DNA from: Weissella bombi
GTDB lineage: Bacteria; Bacillota; Bacilli; Lactobacillales; Lactobacillaceae
Length of the DNA: 64,000 bases
Assembly (NCBI RefSeq): GCF_900094835.1
Contig: NZ_FMAO01000001.1
Location: forward strand, 272,345-336,344
Direction: 5' to 3'
The notes beneath the pieces are model-generated. The model was not told the DNA's origin. It made no database searches and saw nothing but the letters and a program-made list of their open reading frames with translations. Below are positions 36,398 through 46,777 of this stretch, piece after piece. Position 1 is the first letter of the stretch. Each line of letters starts with the position of its first letter. Position numbers and translations under genes: made by a program.

Positions 36398-37365
36398 ATA
36401 TGTTTTAATAATGGTCGTAATAACAGAGGTGCGATAATAGTTGACATGATAATAACAATTACCATATCTCCAAAAATATTCTCAGCAATAATATTTGCTT
36501 GTAAACCAATTTGAGCAACTACTAAAGCCATCTCACCACGTGATATCATTCCTGCACCAACTGCTCGCGCAGAAGATTTGTCCAAATCCGCCAGTCTTGC
36601 TCCCCATTGTGCACCGTAATATTTAGTACCGACAGCTAATATTGTTAATACAATGATTAGCAACCAACTATCTTTTAATCCGGTTAACGATATATGAAGA
36701 CCAATTGATCCAAAGAAAATGGGATACAACGTCCAATCTCCGACGACATTCGCTATTTTTTCAATTTTTTCTACGTTAGTAATACGATTTAATATAGCAC
36801 CAATCAAAAATACAATAATCGGTAACAATGTTGAAACGCCTAGTCCTTCACCACCAAATAGTAATACATAACCACCTACCAACAACAAAGCAATAATGTC
36901 ATCTAATACTGCTGCACCTAATACAACCACACCAACCTGTGAGCCTAGTTGTTCTGACTCACTTAAGACACTGATTGTAATTGAGATAGAAGTTGCCGCA
37001 AAAACAATACCCCAAAAAACAGCAATATGAAATGCATAGCCCAGAATTACTGCAACTACCGAAAACAACACTAATGGCACAATAACACCCCAAATAGCTG
37101 TTAATGACGCGCCTTTTAAATGTCGTTTTAACTGACCCATATCAGTCGCTAATCCTGCTGTAAACATCAGCAATAACACACCAATTTCTGATAACGATTC
37201 AACTACCGAACCAGTAACCACCCAATTTAATAATGCAGGGCCAATAATAATTCCTGCAAATAATTGACCGACTACCTGTGCCAAGCCTAATTTTTTACTA
37301 ATTTGCCCAAATATAAGCGTCACAATAATTAATATAATTAACTGCCCTAATAATGATAATGTCAT
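36394..37365 (-). CDS. CPA2-type monovalent cation/proton antiporter
   Basis: A 323-residue, about ten-helix membrane protein of the KefB/NapA-type Na+/H+ exchanger family. Typical segments are VGQLFAGIIIGPALL near the start, the ATSISITISVL stretch, and the paired Asp in AAVLDDIIALL in the core. It is about 60 residues shorter than many CPA2 antiporters (near 380) and lacks a Rossmann (KTN) domain, so its regulation differs. The start is ATG 37365 (GGAGG five bases away); an upstream frame extends 22 codons without a site. The final stop codon overlaps a terminator. Confidence 0.86.
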   Translation of the reverse strand: MTLSLLGQLIILIIVTLIFGQISKKLGLAQVVGQLFAGIIIGPALLNWVVTGSVVESLSEIGVLLLMFTAGLATDMGQLKRHLKGASLTAIWGVIVPLVLFSVVAVILGYAFHIAVFWGIVFAATSISITISVLSESEQLGSQVGVVVLGAAVLDDIIALLLVGGYVLLFGGEGLGVSTLLPIIVFLIGAILNRITNVEKIEKIANVVGDWTLYPIFFGSIGLHISLTGLKDSWLLIIVLTILAVGTKYYGAQWGARLADLDKSSARAVGAGMISRGEMALVVAQIGLQANIIAENIFGDMVIVIIMSTIIAPLLLRPLLKHI

Positions 37366-37456
37366 AAATCCTCCAAAAAAGGCGTACACAACAAACCCCT
37401 GACTGGTTACCCACCCAGGAACTTGAAGCATACGCCCAACCGAATCTTATTTATTT

Positions 37457-37633
37457 TTACTTTGATAAGTTGCGTGAAAACAAATTGCTAAAAGGTGATT
37501 CACCGGTATTTGCAACTTGTGTCAAAAAAATCTTAATTGCTGTTTGCGTAGTTAAACCTTGTGACTTAAAAATTTCATCTGCCTTGTCTTTGACATTGTC
37601 CTCAACACGCAATTGAATTAACTTTTCTGCCAT
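37457..37633 (-). CDS. RelB/DinJ-family antitoxin-like protein, orphan
   Basis: A complete 58-residue frame, ATG 37633 to TAA, with AAGGGAG seven bases upstream. The sequence LIQLRVEDNVKDKADEIFKS followed by GLTTQTAIKIFLTQVANTGESPF is the RelB/DinJ pattern: a ribbon-helix-helix DNA-binding start and a C terminus that would wrap a RelE/YafQ toxin. No toxin gene lies next to it: downstream only about 90 bases separate it from the antiporter, and upstream is dtd. It may be a solitary regulator or a remnant of a lost module. Confidence 0.7.
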   Translation of the reverse strand: MAEKLIQLRVEDNVKDKADEIFKSQGLTTQTAIKIFLTQVANTGESPFSNLFSRNLSK

Positions 37634-37776
37634 AATGCTACTCCCTTCACAATTGTAGTTCGCTTAACATATAAAATATTATATCACAGCATACTTTACA
37701 CGTACCTTAAATATAAACCAAATACTGCTACTTTTTATACAATTTAGCTAATATTTGATAACCAATATAAATCGAA

Positions 37777-38223
37777 TTACTTATTTTCAGTATCAAAGAT
37801 AATTGTAACAGGACCATCATTAATTAATTGAATTTGCATATCTGCCCCAAATTCTCCCGTAGCAACCGTTAGACCAGTGCTACGCAATTTTTCGTTAAAT
37901 AATTGATACATTTTATTAGCAAATTCTGGTTGCCCAGCCTTTGTAAAACTAGGTCGATTCCCTTTTTTTGTATCTGCATATAATGTAAATTGTGAAATTG
38001 ATAAAATCTGTCCTGCAACATCCCCGATTGCCAGGTTCATTTTGCCAACAGAATCTTCAAATACTCTTAATTTTGTTATTTTTCTTACTAGATAATCTAA
38101 TTCAGCTTCAGTATCGGTATCACTAATTGCAACTAACAATACATAACCAACACCAATTTTGCCAACAACCTTTTCGGCAATGGTCACATCAGCTGACTTT
38201 ACTCGTTGTAGAACTACTTTCAT
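37777..38223 (-). CDS. dtd: D-aminoacyl-tRNA deacylase
   Basis: A 148-residue protein that removes D-amino acids from charged tRNAs. The active-site segment [19 protein letters not shown] (about 77-96) carries the catalytic Thr, and the second signature [14 protein letters not shown] ends the chain. It overlaps the rel gene by one base, the standard rel-dtd pair in Firmicutes. Complete and of normal length. Confidence 0.96.
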   Translation of the reverse strand: MKVVLQRVKSADVTIAEKVVGKIGVGYVLLVAISDTDTEAELDYLVRKITKLRVFEDSVGKMNLAIGDVAGQILSISQFTLYADTKKGNRPSFTKAGQPEFANKMYQLFNEKLRSTGLTVATGEFGADMQIQLINDGPVTIIFDTENK

Positions 38224-40454
38224 TACTTAAATGCTCGCTTTACTTCATAAACGTCTCTAACATCACGAATATTAACCATGATTGCCTCTAATTGCGCCAA
38301 ATTTTTGACCCCGATGCTGACCGAAATACGAACATCGTTATTATGATCAGTGCGACCGTTAACAAAGTTAAGTGAACGCGTTGTATTGTTAATCATGCGA
38401 ATAACATCATTTAGCAACTTATTACGATTCGTTGCTGAAATTTGCAAATCGGCATCATATTCAGTCTTATTATTGCCTTCAGGATTCTCCCACGCTACAT
38501 CGACCAACCGATTTCCTTGGACAGTCGCTGCCTTAAGATTAGGACAACCCAAACGATGAACAGAGACACCACGTCCCTTAGTTACATAACCAACTACTTC
38601 ATCACCAGGTACTGGTGTACAGCAATGACCCAAACGTACTAGCATATTGTCAACACCCTGGATTACAATGCGATCTTCACGATGGCTCTTTGCTTTACTA
38701 TTTTTTTCAGCCTTTTCAATCGTTTGATGTTGCTCTAAAATCGCCTTTTGTTCTGCCTCTTGACGAGCAGTCTCTATTTCGGCACGCTTTTCTTCAGTAA
38801 AACGATTAGCGACACCCTGCGGTTTAATATCACCAAATCCAAGTGAGGCATACATATCATCAACCGCTTGATAATGCATTTTTTCAGCAGCGCGTTCTTC
38901 ATTTTCAGGTTGCATTAATTCTTCAACATCGTAACCTTCATCTTCCAAGAAATGCGCTACCATCATTTTACCGGCTTCAACATTGTCAGCACGGTCTTGC
39001 TTTCGGAAATATTGTTTAATTTTGTTACGTGCACGACGTGTTGACACCATCGATAGCCAATCACGATTAGGTTGTGCATTTGGTGAAGTTAAAATTTCAA
39101 CAATATCACCTGTTTTAATTGGATAATCCAAAGGCACCATCCGGTCATTAACTTTGGCACCAACCGTATGATTTCCAACATTAGTGTGAATTGTATATGC
39201 CATATCTAGTGGACCAGCTGTTTTTGGCATTTCAATAACATCACCCTTAGGCGTAAACACAAAAATACGATCGGTAAATAAGTCACCTTTAACTGATTCC
39301 ATGAAGTCATCAGCATCTTGTGCATCGTCTTGTAATTCTAAAATACCTTGAATAACATTTAATTTTTGTTGATCAGCATTTTGAACATCAGCACCAGCAA
39401 AATTACCTTCTTTATATGCCCAGTGAGCAGCAATTCCAAATTCAGCAATTTCGTGCATTTGATAAGTTCGAATCTGAACTTCTAAAGGACGTCCACCTGG
39501 GCCAATGACTGAGGTATGTAATGACTGATACCCATTAGCCTTTGGTAAAGCAATATAATCCTTAAAACGACCAGGCATCGGTGTCCAACGAGCATGGATT
39601 GCACCCAATACGGCGTAGGTTTCTGGAATAGTATCAACTAACACTCGAATCGCCAACAAATCGTAAATTTCTTCGAAACGCTTATTCTTATCCACCATCT
39701 TACGATAAATTGAATAAATGTGCTTTGGACGACCATAAACCTCAGTATGCTTTAAATTCAAGTCGGTGATGGCGTGTTGAATCTCATCAACGGCCTGGTC
39801 AACAATTTCTAAACGTTCCTGTCGTCGTAAGTTCATCGACTTTGCAATGTCATGATATGCTTCAAAGTTCAGATAGCGTAGCGACATATCTTCTAATTCC
39901 CATTTAATCGTCATAATTCCAAGACGATCAGCCAATGGTGCATAAATTTCTAGTGTTTCAGAAGCAATACGCTTTTGTTTCTCCTCACGTAACGCAGAAA
40001 GTGTCCGCATATTGTGCAAACGGTCAGCCAACTTAACAATAATCACACGAATATCATGTGACATCGCCAACAATAATTTACGGTGATTTTCAGCTAATTG
40101 TTCACGCGATGATTTGTATTTAATTTTTGATAATTTTGAAACACCATCAACAATCACAGCCACATCGTGACCAAATGCCGCTTCAACATCTTGCAATGTT
40201 GCGGTTGTATCTTCTACTACATCATGCAAATAACCAGCCACGACAGTATCTGGATCCATGCGCAATTCTGCTAGAATACCCGCTACTTGAACTGGGTGAA
40301 CAATATAAGGTTCACCAGATTTGCGCCGCTGTTCTTGGTGTAAGTGTGCAGCAAATTGATAAGCTTTATCAACCTTTTTGACATGCTCATCATTCATATA
40401 GTTTGCCACTAAATCGTGCACTTCTTGTGCCGTCAACTGTTTTGCTTCTGCCAT
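38223..40454 (-). CDS. rel: Bifunctional (p)ppGpp synthase/hydrolase Rel
   Basis: A 743-residue stringent-response enzyme. HD hydrolase domain with H77-D78 in [10 protein letters not shown], synthetase domain with [15 protein letters not shown] (near 310), TGS domain ([11 protein letters not shown]), a zinc-finger-like linker with [15 protein letters not shown], and a C-terminal ACT domain (about 665-740). It both makes and breaks (p)ppGpp from GTP/GDP and ATP, bound to stalled ribosomes. Start is ATG 40454 after GAGG; an upstream in-frame start at 40481 lacks a site. It is coupled to dtd by a one-base overlap. Confidence 0.97.
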   Translation of the reverse strand: MAEAKQLTAQEVHDLVANYMNDEHVKKVDKAYQFAAHLHQEQRRKSGEPYIVHPVQVAGILAELRMDPDTVVAGYLHDVVEDTTATLQDVEAAFGHDVAVIVDGVSKLSKIKYKSSREQLAENHRKLLLAMSHDIRVIIVKLADRLHNMRTLSALREEKQKRIASETLEIYAPLADRLGIMTIKWELEDMSLRYLNFEAYHDIAKSMNLRRQERLEIVDQAVDEIQHAITDLNLKHTEVYGRPKHIYSIYRKMVDKNKRFEEIYDLLAIRVLVDTIPETYAVLGAIHARWTPMPGRFKDYIALPKANGYQSLHTSVIGPGGRPLEVQIRTYQMHEIAEFGIAAHWAYKEGNFAGADVQNADQQKLNVIQGILELQDDAQDADDFMESVKGDLFTDRIFVFTPKGDVIEMPKTAGPLDMAYTIHTNVGNHTVGAKVNDRMVPLDYPIKTGDIVEILTSPNAQPNRDWLSMVSTRRARNKIKQYFRKQDRADNVEAGKMMVAHFLEDEGYDVEELMQPENEERAAEKMHYQAVDDMYASLGFGDIKPQGVANRFTEEKRAEIETARQEAEQKAILEQHQTIEKAEKNSKAKSHREDRIVIQGVDNMLVRLGHCCTPVPGDEVVGYVTKGRGVSVHRLGCPNLKAATVQGNRLVDVAWENPEGNNKTEYDADLQISATNRNKLLNDVIRMINNTTRSLNFVNGRTDHNNDVRISVSIGVKNLAQLEAIMVNIRDVRDVYEVKRAFK

Positions 40455-40601
40455 AAAATCATCCTCTATTTTTAGATTCACGCCGATTGGGATTGAGTGC
40501 CCGCAGCATTGTATCTTGATATACCAATTAGAATAGTTAATCTATTCTAACCCATTTAATTGGTGTTTGTATTGTATTTTGTTCATTTCTTTCATAATTT
40601 C

Positions 40602-43600
40602 TTAAGAATTACGTTTGAAAATCACATTATTCTCACCTAAAACACGTTGAATTGCTTGCACCGTATTTTGGTCATCAGCTAACCAGTTACGCTCATTTAA
40701 AGCAATTTTACGATTATCTCGCTCAAAAACTAGCAATACTGGGTTAACGCCTGGATGCTGTTGAAAAACATTGGCTAAGGTTTGAAGTGCACCGGCATCT
40801 TCTGCTGCGGTCATAATTCGTAAGTACCATTGACCAGTCGCCACAGGTTTTTGTGTTTGTAATTGCGCATTCGTTTTGAGTAAATCATCCCCGTCAACAA
40901 TTTGGTTCGCAATCATTTGTAACGCATCACGACCTCGCTGTTGCTCAATTTTACCAGTTACAACTAATACTTTTTCATTAACTAATAAGTTACTAATTCT
41001 TTTAAATAGTACAGGGAAAATCGTAATTGACAAATTACCAGTCAAATCAATGCCGTCCACAAACGCCATTGGATCACCTTTTTTAGTCCGTATTTTTTTA
41101 ACATTTTGAATATAAATAACGGTTGTTACATTATTCATACCCACCGTTAAATTAGCAATATCCGTTCGTTGCTGTGGTGCTACTGCAGCTAAATAAGGTT
41201 CAATCGGATGCCCACTGAGATATACCCCCAGTACATCATGTTCATAGGCTAACTTTTCTGTTAATGGAAATTCTTCAACTTCACGCATTTTAGGCGTTAA
41301 CGTTTCAAACAACGACATTGACTCTCCTGCTAATCCGATAGCATCAATATATCCTTGTAGTGACCCCAATATTGTTTTCCGATTAACACCAAAATCATCT
41401 AATGCCCCTGCATAAACCAAAGGTTCTAAATGGGTGACGTTCCTATATTTGCTTGGTAAGCGACCAATCAAATTTGCTAAGTCTTTAAAGCGACCATTTT
41501 CCTGGCGCTCTTGTAGCAACGCCTCACGAAAATCACGACGTAACCCACTAATCGAAGCTAGGCCCATTTGTAATTCACCTTGTTTATTCGTGCTATAACC
41601 TTGCCACGAATCATTTATGTTTGGTCGTAAAATAACCACTTGCCTTAATTTCGCCTCTGAAATATAACGTCCGATTTTTTTACGATCAGCAATCGCATCA
41701 TTTAAAACAGCTTTATAAAACGCTGCCGGGAAATGTGCTTTGATATATGCTAATTTAAAAGCAAGTTTGGAATATGCCACCGCATGAGAACGGTTAAATC
41801 CATACTCAGCAAATGTTTCGATATAACTAAACACTTGTTGCGCCACTTTTTCATCATGTTTTAAGGCAACCGCACCAGAAATAAACTTTGATTTCATTGC
41901 AGCAATCTTTTCATGATCTTTTTTTGACATCGCACGACGTAACAAATCAGCTTCGCCAAGTGAAAAACCTGCAAATTTTTCAGCAACACGCATCACTTGT
42001 TCTTGGTAAACAATAATGCCATATGTTGGTGCCAAAATATCCGCCATACTTTGATCAGGGACATCTTGTGCCTCTTCATGATGCTTACGTGCTACGAAAT
42101 GAGAAATATTTTGCATTGGACCTGGTCTAAACAGCGCATTAGCCGCAACAATATCTTCAAAGCTATCCGGACGCATTTGTCGTAAGATATTTTTCATACC
42201 ACCTGATTCAAATTGGAAAACACCATTTGTCAAGCCGTTTTGGAAAATTTTTAACGTTTTTTCATCATCTAATGGCACAGCCGAAATCTTAAAATTAGCA
42301 TTTTCTGGTGTCTTTTGAATTTCTCGAATCGCAATATCTAAAATGTTTAAATTTGAAAGTGCTAGGAAATCCATCTTCAATAGACCTAAAGCTTCCACAG
42401 GGCCTTTAGGCAACTGTGTCACTAGCCGGCCATCTTCACCTAATTGCACAGGCATATGTTTAACCAATGGTTCTGCAGATAACACGACCCCCGCAGCATG
42501 TAACGATGCATTACGAGGTAATCCTTCAAGTTTTAAAGCCGTTTGATACAATAAATCACCATCTACAGGCAGATCCATCAATGCATTGCGAAATGGTAAT
42601 GATGCATCATAAGACGCTTTCAAATTAGCCGTATCACGTGGCAATGTCTTAGCTAAATTATCAATTTGACTTGGATTTAAACCAAAAACACGTGCTACAT
42701 CACGAACAACCGCACGCTGTGCCATTGTTGAAAACGTTATAATTTGTGCAACCCGTTCATGACCATAACGTTCATGTAAATAACTCAAAATTTCTTCACG
42801 TCGATTATCTGGAATATCGATATCAATATCGGGCATTTGATGACGTTCAGGATTCAAAAAACGCTCAAACAATAAATCATAAGCAATTGGGTCAACATCT
42901 GTAATCCATAATGCATATGCAACCAAAGAACCAGCAGCAGAACCACGTCCTGGGCCCGTACGAATCGCATGCTTATGTGCATAATTTAAAACATCCCAAA
43001 CAATCAAAAAATAATCTGCAAAACCAAGTTCATTAATAATTTGTAACTCTTCATCTAGACGCTCTTCATACGGCGCTGGGTCTATATCCAAGTCATGCAA
43101 ACGATTTTTAAGTCCGTCTTTTGCTAGCGTTGCTAAATAATCAGCAGACGATTGCTGTTGTGGTGTTTCAAAGCTAGGTACTGTCACTGCCGATTGCTCT
43201 AACTCAAATTCACTATGTTCTGCAATCCAGTCTGTATTTGCAATAGCTTGTTCTAAGTCAGCATTTTCATACGCATAAATCCAATCAGCTTCATCCCTTA
43301 GATAAGCTGTTGCTGGTTGTTTTTGCGCTAAGCTAATATTTGAAATAATTTCACCCTGCCCTAATTTTTGCATAACCTGTGCTGCAAATTGATCAGATGC
43401 ATTAGCGTAATTCACACTATCATTAGCGACAATTCGTGTCTCAGTTTGCGTCGCAATCTCTTTAATAGCTTGCTGCATTGCGTGGCTCATTGTCGTTGAA
43501 ACGCCTAAAAATACATTGTCTTTATTAATGACATTCGTTAACTGCTCAACTAATGTTATTGCACGATCAGGTTCAGTACCTAGTACAACCGAAAGTTCTC

Positions 43601-43973
43601 CAACACTTGGTAAAATAACATACAATCCCGTCAATTTATCTTGCAAATCAGCCAGTGTTATTTTTTCTTGTTGGGTGTTAATCATACTACTAATTTCCAA
43701 AAGATTATGATAACCCGTTTGATTAGCAACGATCAAAACCAATGGATATTCTTGTGAATTTTGTAAACCAACTATATTAATCGTTAATCCCAAAATTGGT
43801 TTAATATTTGCCTTTTTGGCAGCTTGATAAAAATCATACATACCATAAAGAACATTTTGATCAGTCATCGCTACAGCATGATAACCTTTTTCTTGTGCCG
43901 TCTTTATCAACTGTTGAGGGGTCATTGGGCTCCGCAACAAACTAAATGCCGTCATGGTTTGTAGTGGTACCAT
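40602..43973 (-). CDS. dnaE: DNA polymerase III subunit alpha DnaE
   Basis: A 1123-residue C-family replicative DNA polymerase. PHP domain (about 1-280, with MTDQNVLYGMYDF), palm with the catalytic acidic DIDIDIPDNRR near residue 380, finger region (NRSHAVAYSKLAFKLAYIK), and OB fold (near 990). In low-GC Firmicutes this enzyme extends primers while PolC does bulk synthesis; polC is not in the window. AAGGAGG precedes ATG. A single-gene transcript between rel and the folA group. Confidence 0.98.
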   Translation of the reverse strand: MVPLQTMTAFSLLRSPMTPQQLIKTAQEKGYHAVAMTDQNVLYGMYDFYQAAKKANIKPILGLTINIVGLQNSQEYPLVLIVANQTGYHNLLEISSMINTQQEKITLADLQDKLTGLYVILPSVGELSVVLGTEPDRAITLVEQLTNVINKDNVFLGVSTTMSHAMQQAIKEIATQTETRIVANDSVNYANASDQFAAQVMQKLGQGEIISNISLAQKQPATAYLRDEADWIYAYENADLEQAIANTDWIAEHSEFELEQSAVTVPSFETPQQQSSADYLATLAKDGLKNRLHDLDIDPAPYEERLDEELQIINELGFADYFLIVWDVLNYAHKHAIRTGPGRGSAAGSLVAYALWITDVDPIAYDLLFERFLNPERHQMPDIDIDIPDNRREEILSYLHERYGHERVAQIITFSTMAQRAVVRDVARVFGLNPSQIDNLAKTLPRDTANLKASYDASLPFRNALMDLPVDGDLLYQTALKLEGLPRNASLHAAGVVLSAEPLVKHMPVQLGEDGRLVTQLPKGPVEALGLLKMDFLALSNLNILDIAIREIQKTPENANFKISAVPLDDEKTLKIFQNGLTNGVFQFESGGMKNILRQMRPDSFEDIVAANALFRPGPMQNISHFVARKHHEEAQDVPDQSMADILAPTYGIIVYQEQVMRVAEKFAGFSLGEADLLRRAMSKKDHEKIAAMKSKFISGAVALKHDEKVAQQVFSYIETFAEYGFNRSHAVAYSKLAFKLAYIKAHFPAAFYKAVLNDAIADRKKIGRYISEAKLRQVVILRPNINDSWQGYSTNKQGELQMGLASISGLRRDFREALLQERQENGRFKDLANLIGRLPSKYRNVTHLEPLVYAGALDDFGVNRKTILGSLQGYIDAIGLAGESMSLFETLTPKMREVEEFPLTEKLAYEHDVLGVYLSGHPIEPYLAAVAPQQRTDIANLTVGMNNVTTVIYIQNVKKIRTKKGDPMAFVDGIDLTGNLSITIFPVLFKRISNLLVNEKVLVVTGKIEQQRGRDALQMIANQIVDGDDLLKTNAQLQTQKPVATGQWYLRIMTAAEDAGALQTLANVFQQHPGVNPVLLVFERDNRKIALNERNWLADDQNTVQAIQRVLGENNVIFKRNS

Positions 43974-44036
43974 AATAGCCTCCTTTTTATCAATTGATTT
44001 ATCTATTTTAACTTATTTTAATTATAGCGATTACAA

Positions 44037-44066
44037 ATAAAAAAGACCACTGACGACAGTGATCTC
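44037..44066 (-). terminator. Terminator of the cca operon
   Basis: Stem GATCACTG / CAGTGGTC with a T-run on the minus strand; about 25 bases beyond the DUF2929 gene. Confidence 0.85.
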
Positions 44067-44090
44067 CTGACATTAAAATGTTAGATGAAT

Positions 44091-44279
44091 TTATTTATCT
44101 GCATGTGGTGCAGCTGACTTAGAAATCGCTACATAAGCGATTGTCCCAATCATTCCAATAACAACTGCAAACAAAGAAGTTGCCGTTGCATTATAAGTCG
44201 TGCTTTCTAGAGCACTACCAATGTAACCAATAATCTCACCTAAAACAAAGGTCCAAAAAAACGCTACAATATACTTCAT
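44091..44279 (-). CDS. DUF2929 small membrane protein (YjzD-like)
   Basis: A 62-residue protein with two hydrophobic helices (about 3-20 and 34-55): MKYIVAFFWTFVLGEIIGYI then SLFAVVIGMIGTIAYVAI. This matches DUF2929, of which Bacillus YjzD is a member. Start is ATG 44279 with AGGGGTG; a longer frame upstream lacks a site. It follows folA by 90 bases and ends the cca-uup-folA group at a terminator. Function unknown. Confidence 0.82.
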   Translation of the reverse strand: MKYIVAFFWTFVLGEIIGYIGSALESTTYNATATSLFAVVIGMIGTIAYVAISKSAAPHADK

Positions 44280-44368
44280 TTCAACACCCCTTAGCGTATC
44301 GCCAAAATGTTTTACAAGGGCTATTTTACGCCCATTAGTTAAATTTGTCACAGATTAATTTAACACAT

Positions 44369-44866
44369 TTAAAGACGTGTGTACTTTACCAGTTGCCAAG
44401 CATAGTCATTACTATCATCTGCAGGTCCCTTATCAAGGGTTTCAGCTTGCCAGACAGTTTGGTCAACTGGTGCCATTTTGACATCCCCAGTAAAATCAGT
44501 TTGCAAATAGGTCACATATAAAGCATCAGCAATATCCAAAAAGCTGTCATAAATCGCTTTTCCACCGATAACCTGTAATTTTAGTCCATTTTCATCTGCA
44601 AGCTTCTCTGCCTCTGCTACTGAGTAGACTTTTTGAAAGCCCTCTGGGACTGTTAGCGTCTCATCATGCGTTAAAACAACATTTAATCGATCAGGCAATG
44701 GTCGACCATGCATACTTTTCATCGTATTACGTCCCATCAACGCTAATTCATTAATCGTTTCTTGTTTAAAGAAATGTAAATCAGCCTTTTGGTGCCATGG
44801 TACTTGTCCATTCAGTGCAATCGTACCATCAAGTGTTTGTGCCCAAATTAAATTTTTTTCAGCCAT
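44369..44866 (-). CDS. folA: Dihydrofolate reductase
   Basis: A 165-residue enzyme that reduces dihydrofolate with NADPH. The folate-binding Asp (ADLHFFKQETI, near residue 28) and NADPH contacts GRNTMKSMHGRPLP and VIGGKAIYDSFL are in place. The usual neighbour thyA is not adjacent here. It starts three bases after uup and belongs to the same transcript. Confidence 0.97.
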   Translation of the reverse strand: MAEKNLIWAQTLDGTIALNGQVPWHQKADLHFFKQETINELALMGRNTMKSMHGRPLPDRLNVVLTHDETLTVPEGFQKVYSVAEAEKLADENGLKLQVIGGKAIYDSFLDIADALYVTYLQTDFTGDVKMAPVDQTVWQAETLDKGPADDSNDYAWQLVKYTRL

Positions 44867-44869
44867 ATA

Positions 44870-46771
44870 CTATGCACCACCTTCTACACGTTCAGATAAT
44901 TCTTCCCAACGTAACATCTTAGCTTCTAATGCTTCATTTGTACTATCAAGTTCTTTTTGTAGATCGCCTAATTTCGTAAAATCATCCCCCTGAGTTGTCA
45001 TGTCGGTTTCAATTTCACTAATTTTGGTTTCCAACGCTGCCATATCGTCTTCAATGGTTTCCCATTCTTTTTGCTCTGACCAAGTTAGCTTTTTCTTCTT
45101 TGGTGCAGGCGATATAGTCGTCGTTGTTTGTGGAGAATCAATAGCCTTTGCTTCTTTTTTATTGAGTGTTGGCGCACCATATTCATCTAAGTAATCACTG
45201 AAACGACCATTGTAACTAGTAACAGCCCCTTCACCCTTAAATATCCAAAGTTTATCAGCCACTTTATCCAAGAAATAACGATCGTGAGAAACTGTAATAA
45301 CCGTCCCAGCAAATGACTGTAAATAATCCTCTAAGACCGTTAGCGTACCAATATCTAAATCATTAGTTGGCTCATCCAATAGCAAAACATTTGGTTGCTG
45401 AATCAATAATTTTAATAAGTACAACCGGCGCTTTTCACCACCTGATAATTGTCGAATTAATGTACCATGCATAAATGGTGGGAATAAAAACTGTTCCAAC
45501 AATTCAGCAGCTGAGACACGATTACCATCGCGATCAACCACTTCTTCGGCCACATCACTCAAGTATGCAATAACTCGTTTATCTTCCGGAATCGGTTCTG
45601 TAATTTGCGTATAATAAGCCATTTTAACGGTTTCACCAATCTCAACAACACCACTATCTAATGGTTGTTGACCAGCAATTACATTTAACAAAGTTGACTT
45701 ACCAGAACCATTTGGTCCAGTAATCCCAATTCGTTCATTTCCTTGAACTAATTCACTGAAATCATCTAAAATAGTCAGCTTATCAAAGGCCAAACTAGCA
45801 TTTTGAATATTGATAACTTTTTTACCCAAACGTGTCTGTCCCAAATTAACAGCAACTTCACCCTCAACCTGGCGCGTCCCTTGTTTTGCTTCCAAATCAG
45901 CAAACGCATTTTCGCGAGCCTTTTGTTTTGTTGAGCGAGCTTTAGCACCAGCATGCATCCACGCTAATTCTTTTTTATACAACTGAGCTGACTTGTGTTC
46001 TGCAACGGCTTCAGATGCAACACGTTCTGCCTTAGCAGTAACATATTTTTCATAATTACCATGGTATTCATATAATTTACCAAATGATAATTCAAAAATA
46101 CGATTTGTAACACTATCTAAGAAATAACGATCATGAGTTACCGTCATAACAGCACCCTTATAACTGGCAAGATATTTCTCTAACCAGGCGATTGAATCAA
46201 AATCTAAATGATTAGTTGGCTCATCTAACAACAATAAATCTGGTGCTTGGATCAACACTTGTGCCAAACCAACACGCTTGCGCTGACCACCAGATAATGC
46301 AGCAATTGGCAAGTCTAAATTAGGCAAATGTAGTTGTGACAAGATATTTTTCACTTCAGATTCGGCCAACCATGCATCTTGTTGTGTCATCTGTTGTTCT
46401 AGTTTTGTATAACGTGACAATAATTTATCATCAGTTGGATTTTCAGAATAAGCTGCCAAAGCGGCTTGATAGTCCCGGATTAATTGAAAAACTGGTTGGG
46501 CACCACTAAAAATAGCATCCAATACTTTTTTATCTTCATCTAAATCGGGATCTTGTTGTAGGTATCCAATCGTGTAATCATTAGGTGTCTCAATTGTTCC
46601 ACCATCGGCTGGAACAATTTGTGAAACAGCATTAAGCAACGTCGTTTTACCGGTACCATTAACCCCAACAATTCCAACACGATCACCCGTCTCAATTAAA
46701 AATGACACTTTATCAAGTAACGTTTTTTCACCATAAACACTATGCAGGTCTACTGCCCGTAATTGCTTCAT
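44870..46771 (-). CDS. uup: ABC-F family ATPase, Uup-type
   Basis: A 633-residue protein with two ABC ATPase domains and no membrane segments. Walker A GVNGTGKTTLL (about 37-47) and GPNGSGKSTLL (about 352-362), two LSGG signatures (LSGGQRKR and LSGGEKRR), and a C-terminal coiled coil (about 560-633, KLTWSEQKEWETIEDD) as in Uup. ABC-F proteins of this type act on ribosomes or DNA; antibiotic-resistance membership is possible but not suggested by context. Second gene of cca-uup-folA. Confidence 0.93.
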   Translation of the reverse strand: MKQLRAVDLHSVYGEKTLLDKVSFLIETGDRVGIVGVNGTGKTTLLNAVSQIVPADGGTIETPNDYTIGYLQQDPDLDEDKKVLDAIFSGAQPVFQLIRDYQAALAAYSENPTDDKLLSRYTKLEQQMTQQDAWLAESEVKNILSQLHLPNLDLPIAALSGGQRKRVGLAQVLIQAPDLLLLDEPTNHLDFDSIAWLEKYLASYKGAVMTVTHDRYFLDSVTNRIFELSFGKLYEYHGNYEKYVTAKAERVASEAVAEHKSAQLYKKELAWMHAGAKARSTKQKARENAFADLEAKQGTRQVEGEVAVNLGQTRLGKKVINIQNASLAFDKLTILDDFSELVQGNERIGITGPNGSGKSTLLNVIAGQQPLDSGVVEIGETVKMAYYTQITEPIPEDKRVIAYLSDVAEEVVDRDGNRVSAAELLEQFLFPPFMHGTLIRQLSGGEKRRLYLLKLLIQQPNVLLLDEPTNDLDIGTLTVLEDYLQSFAGTVITVSHDRYFLDKVADKLWIFKGEGAVTSYNGRFSDYLDEYGAPTLNKKEAKAIDSPQTTTTISPAPKKKKLTWSEQKEWETIEDDMAALETKISEIETDMTTQGDDFTKLGDLQKELDSTNEALEAKMLRWEELSERVEGGA

Positions 46772-46777
46772 TGTAAC

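Noticed and set aside
37366-37456. Toxin gene next to the RelB-like antitoxin
   Set aside because: Only 90 bases lie downstream before the antiporter start; no open frame of toxin length exists.
40482-40601. Hidden RNA gene between rel and dnaE
   Set aside because: Only short, imperfect complementarity; the stretch reads as an ordinary promoter spacer.
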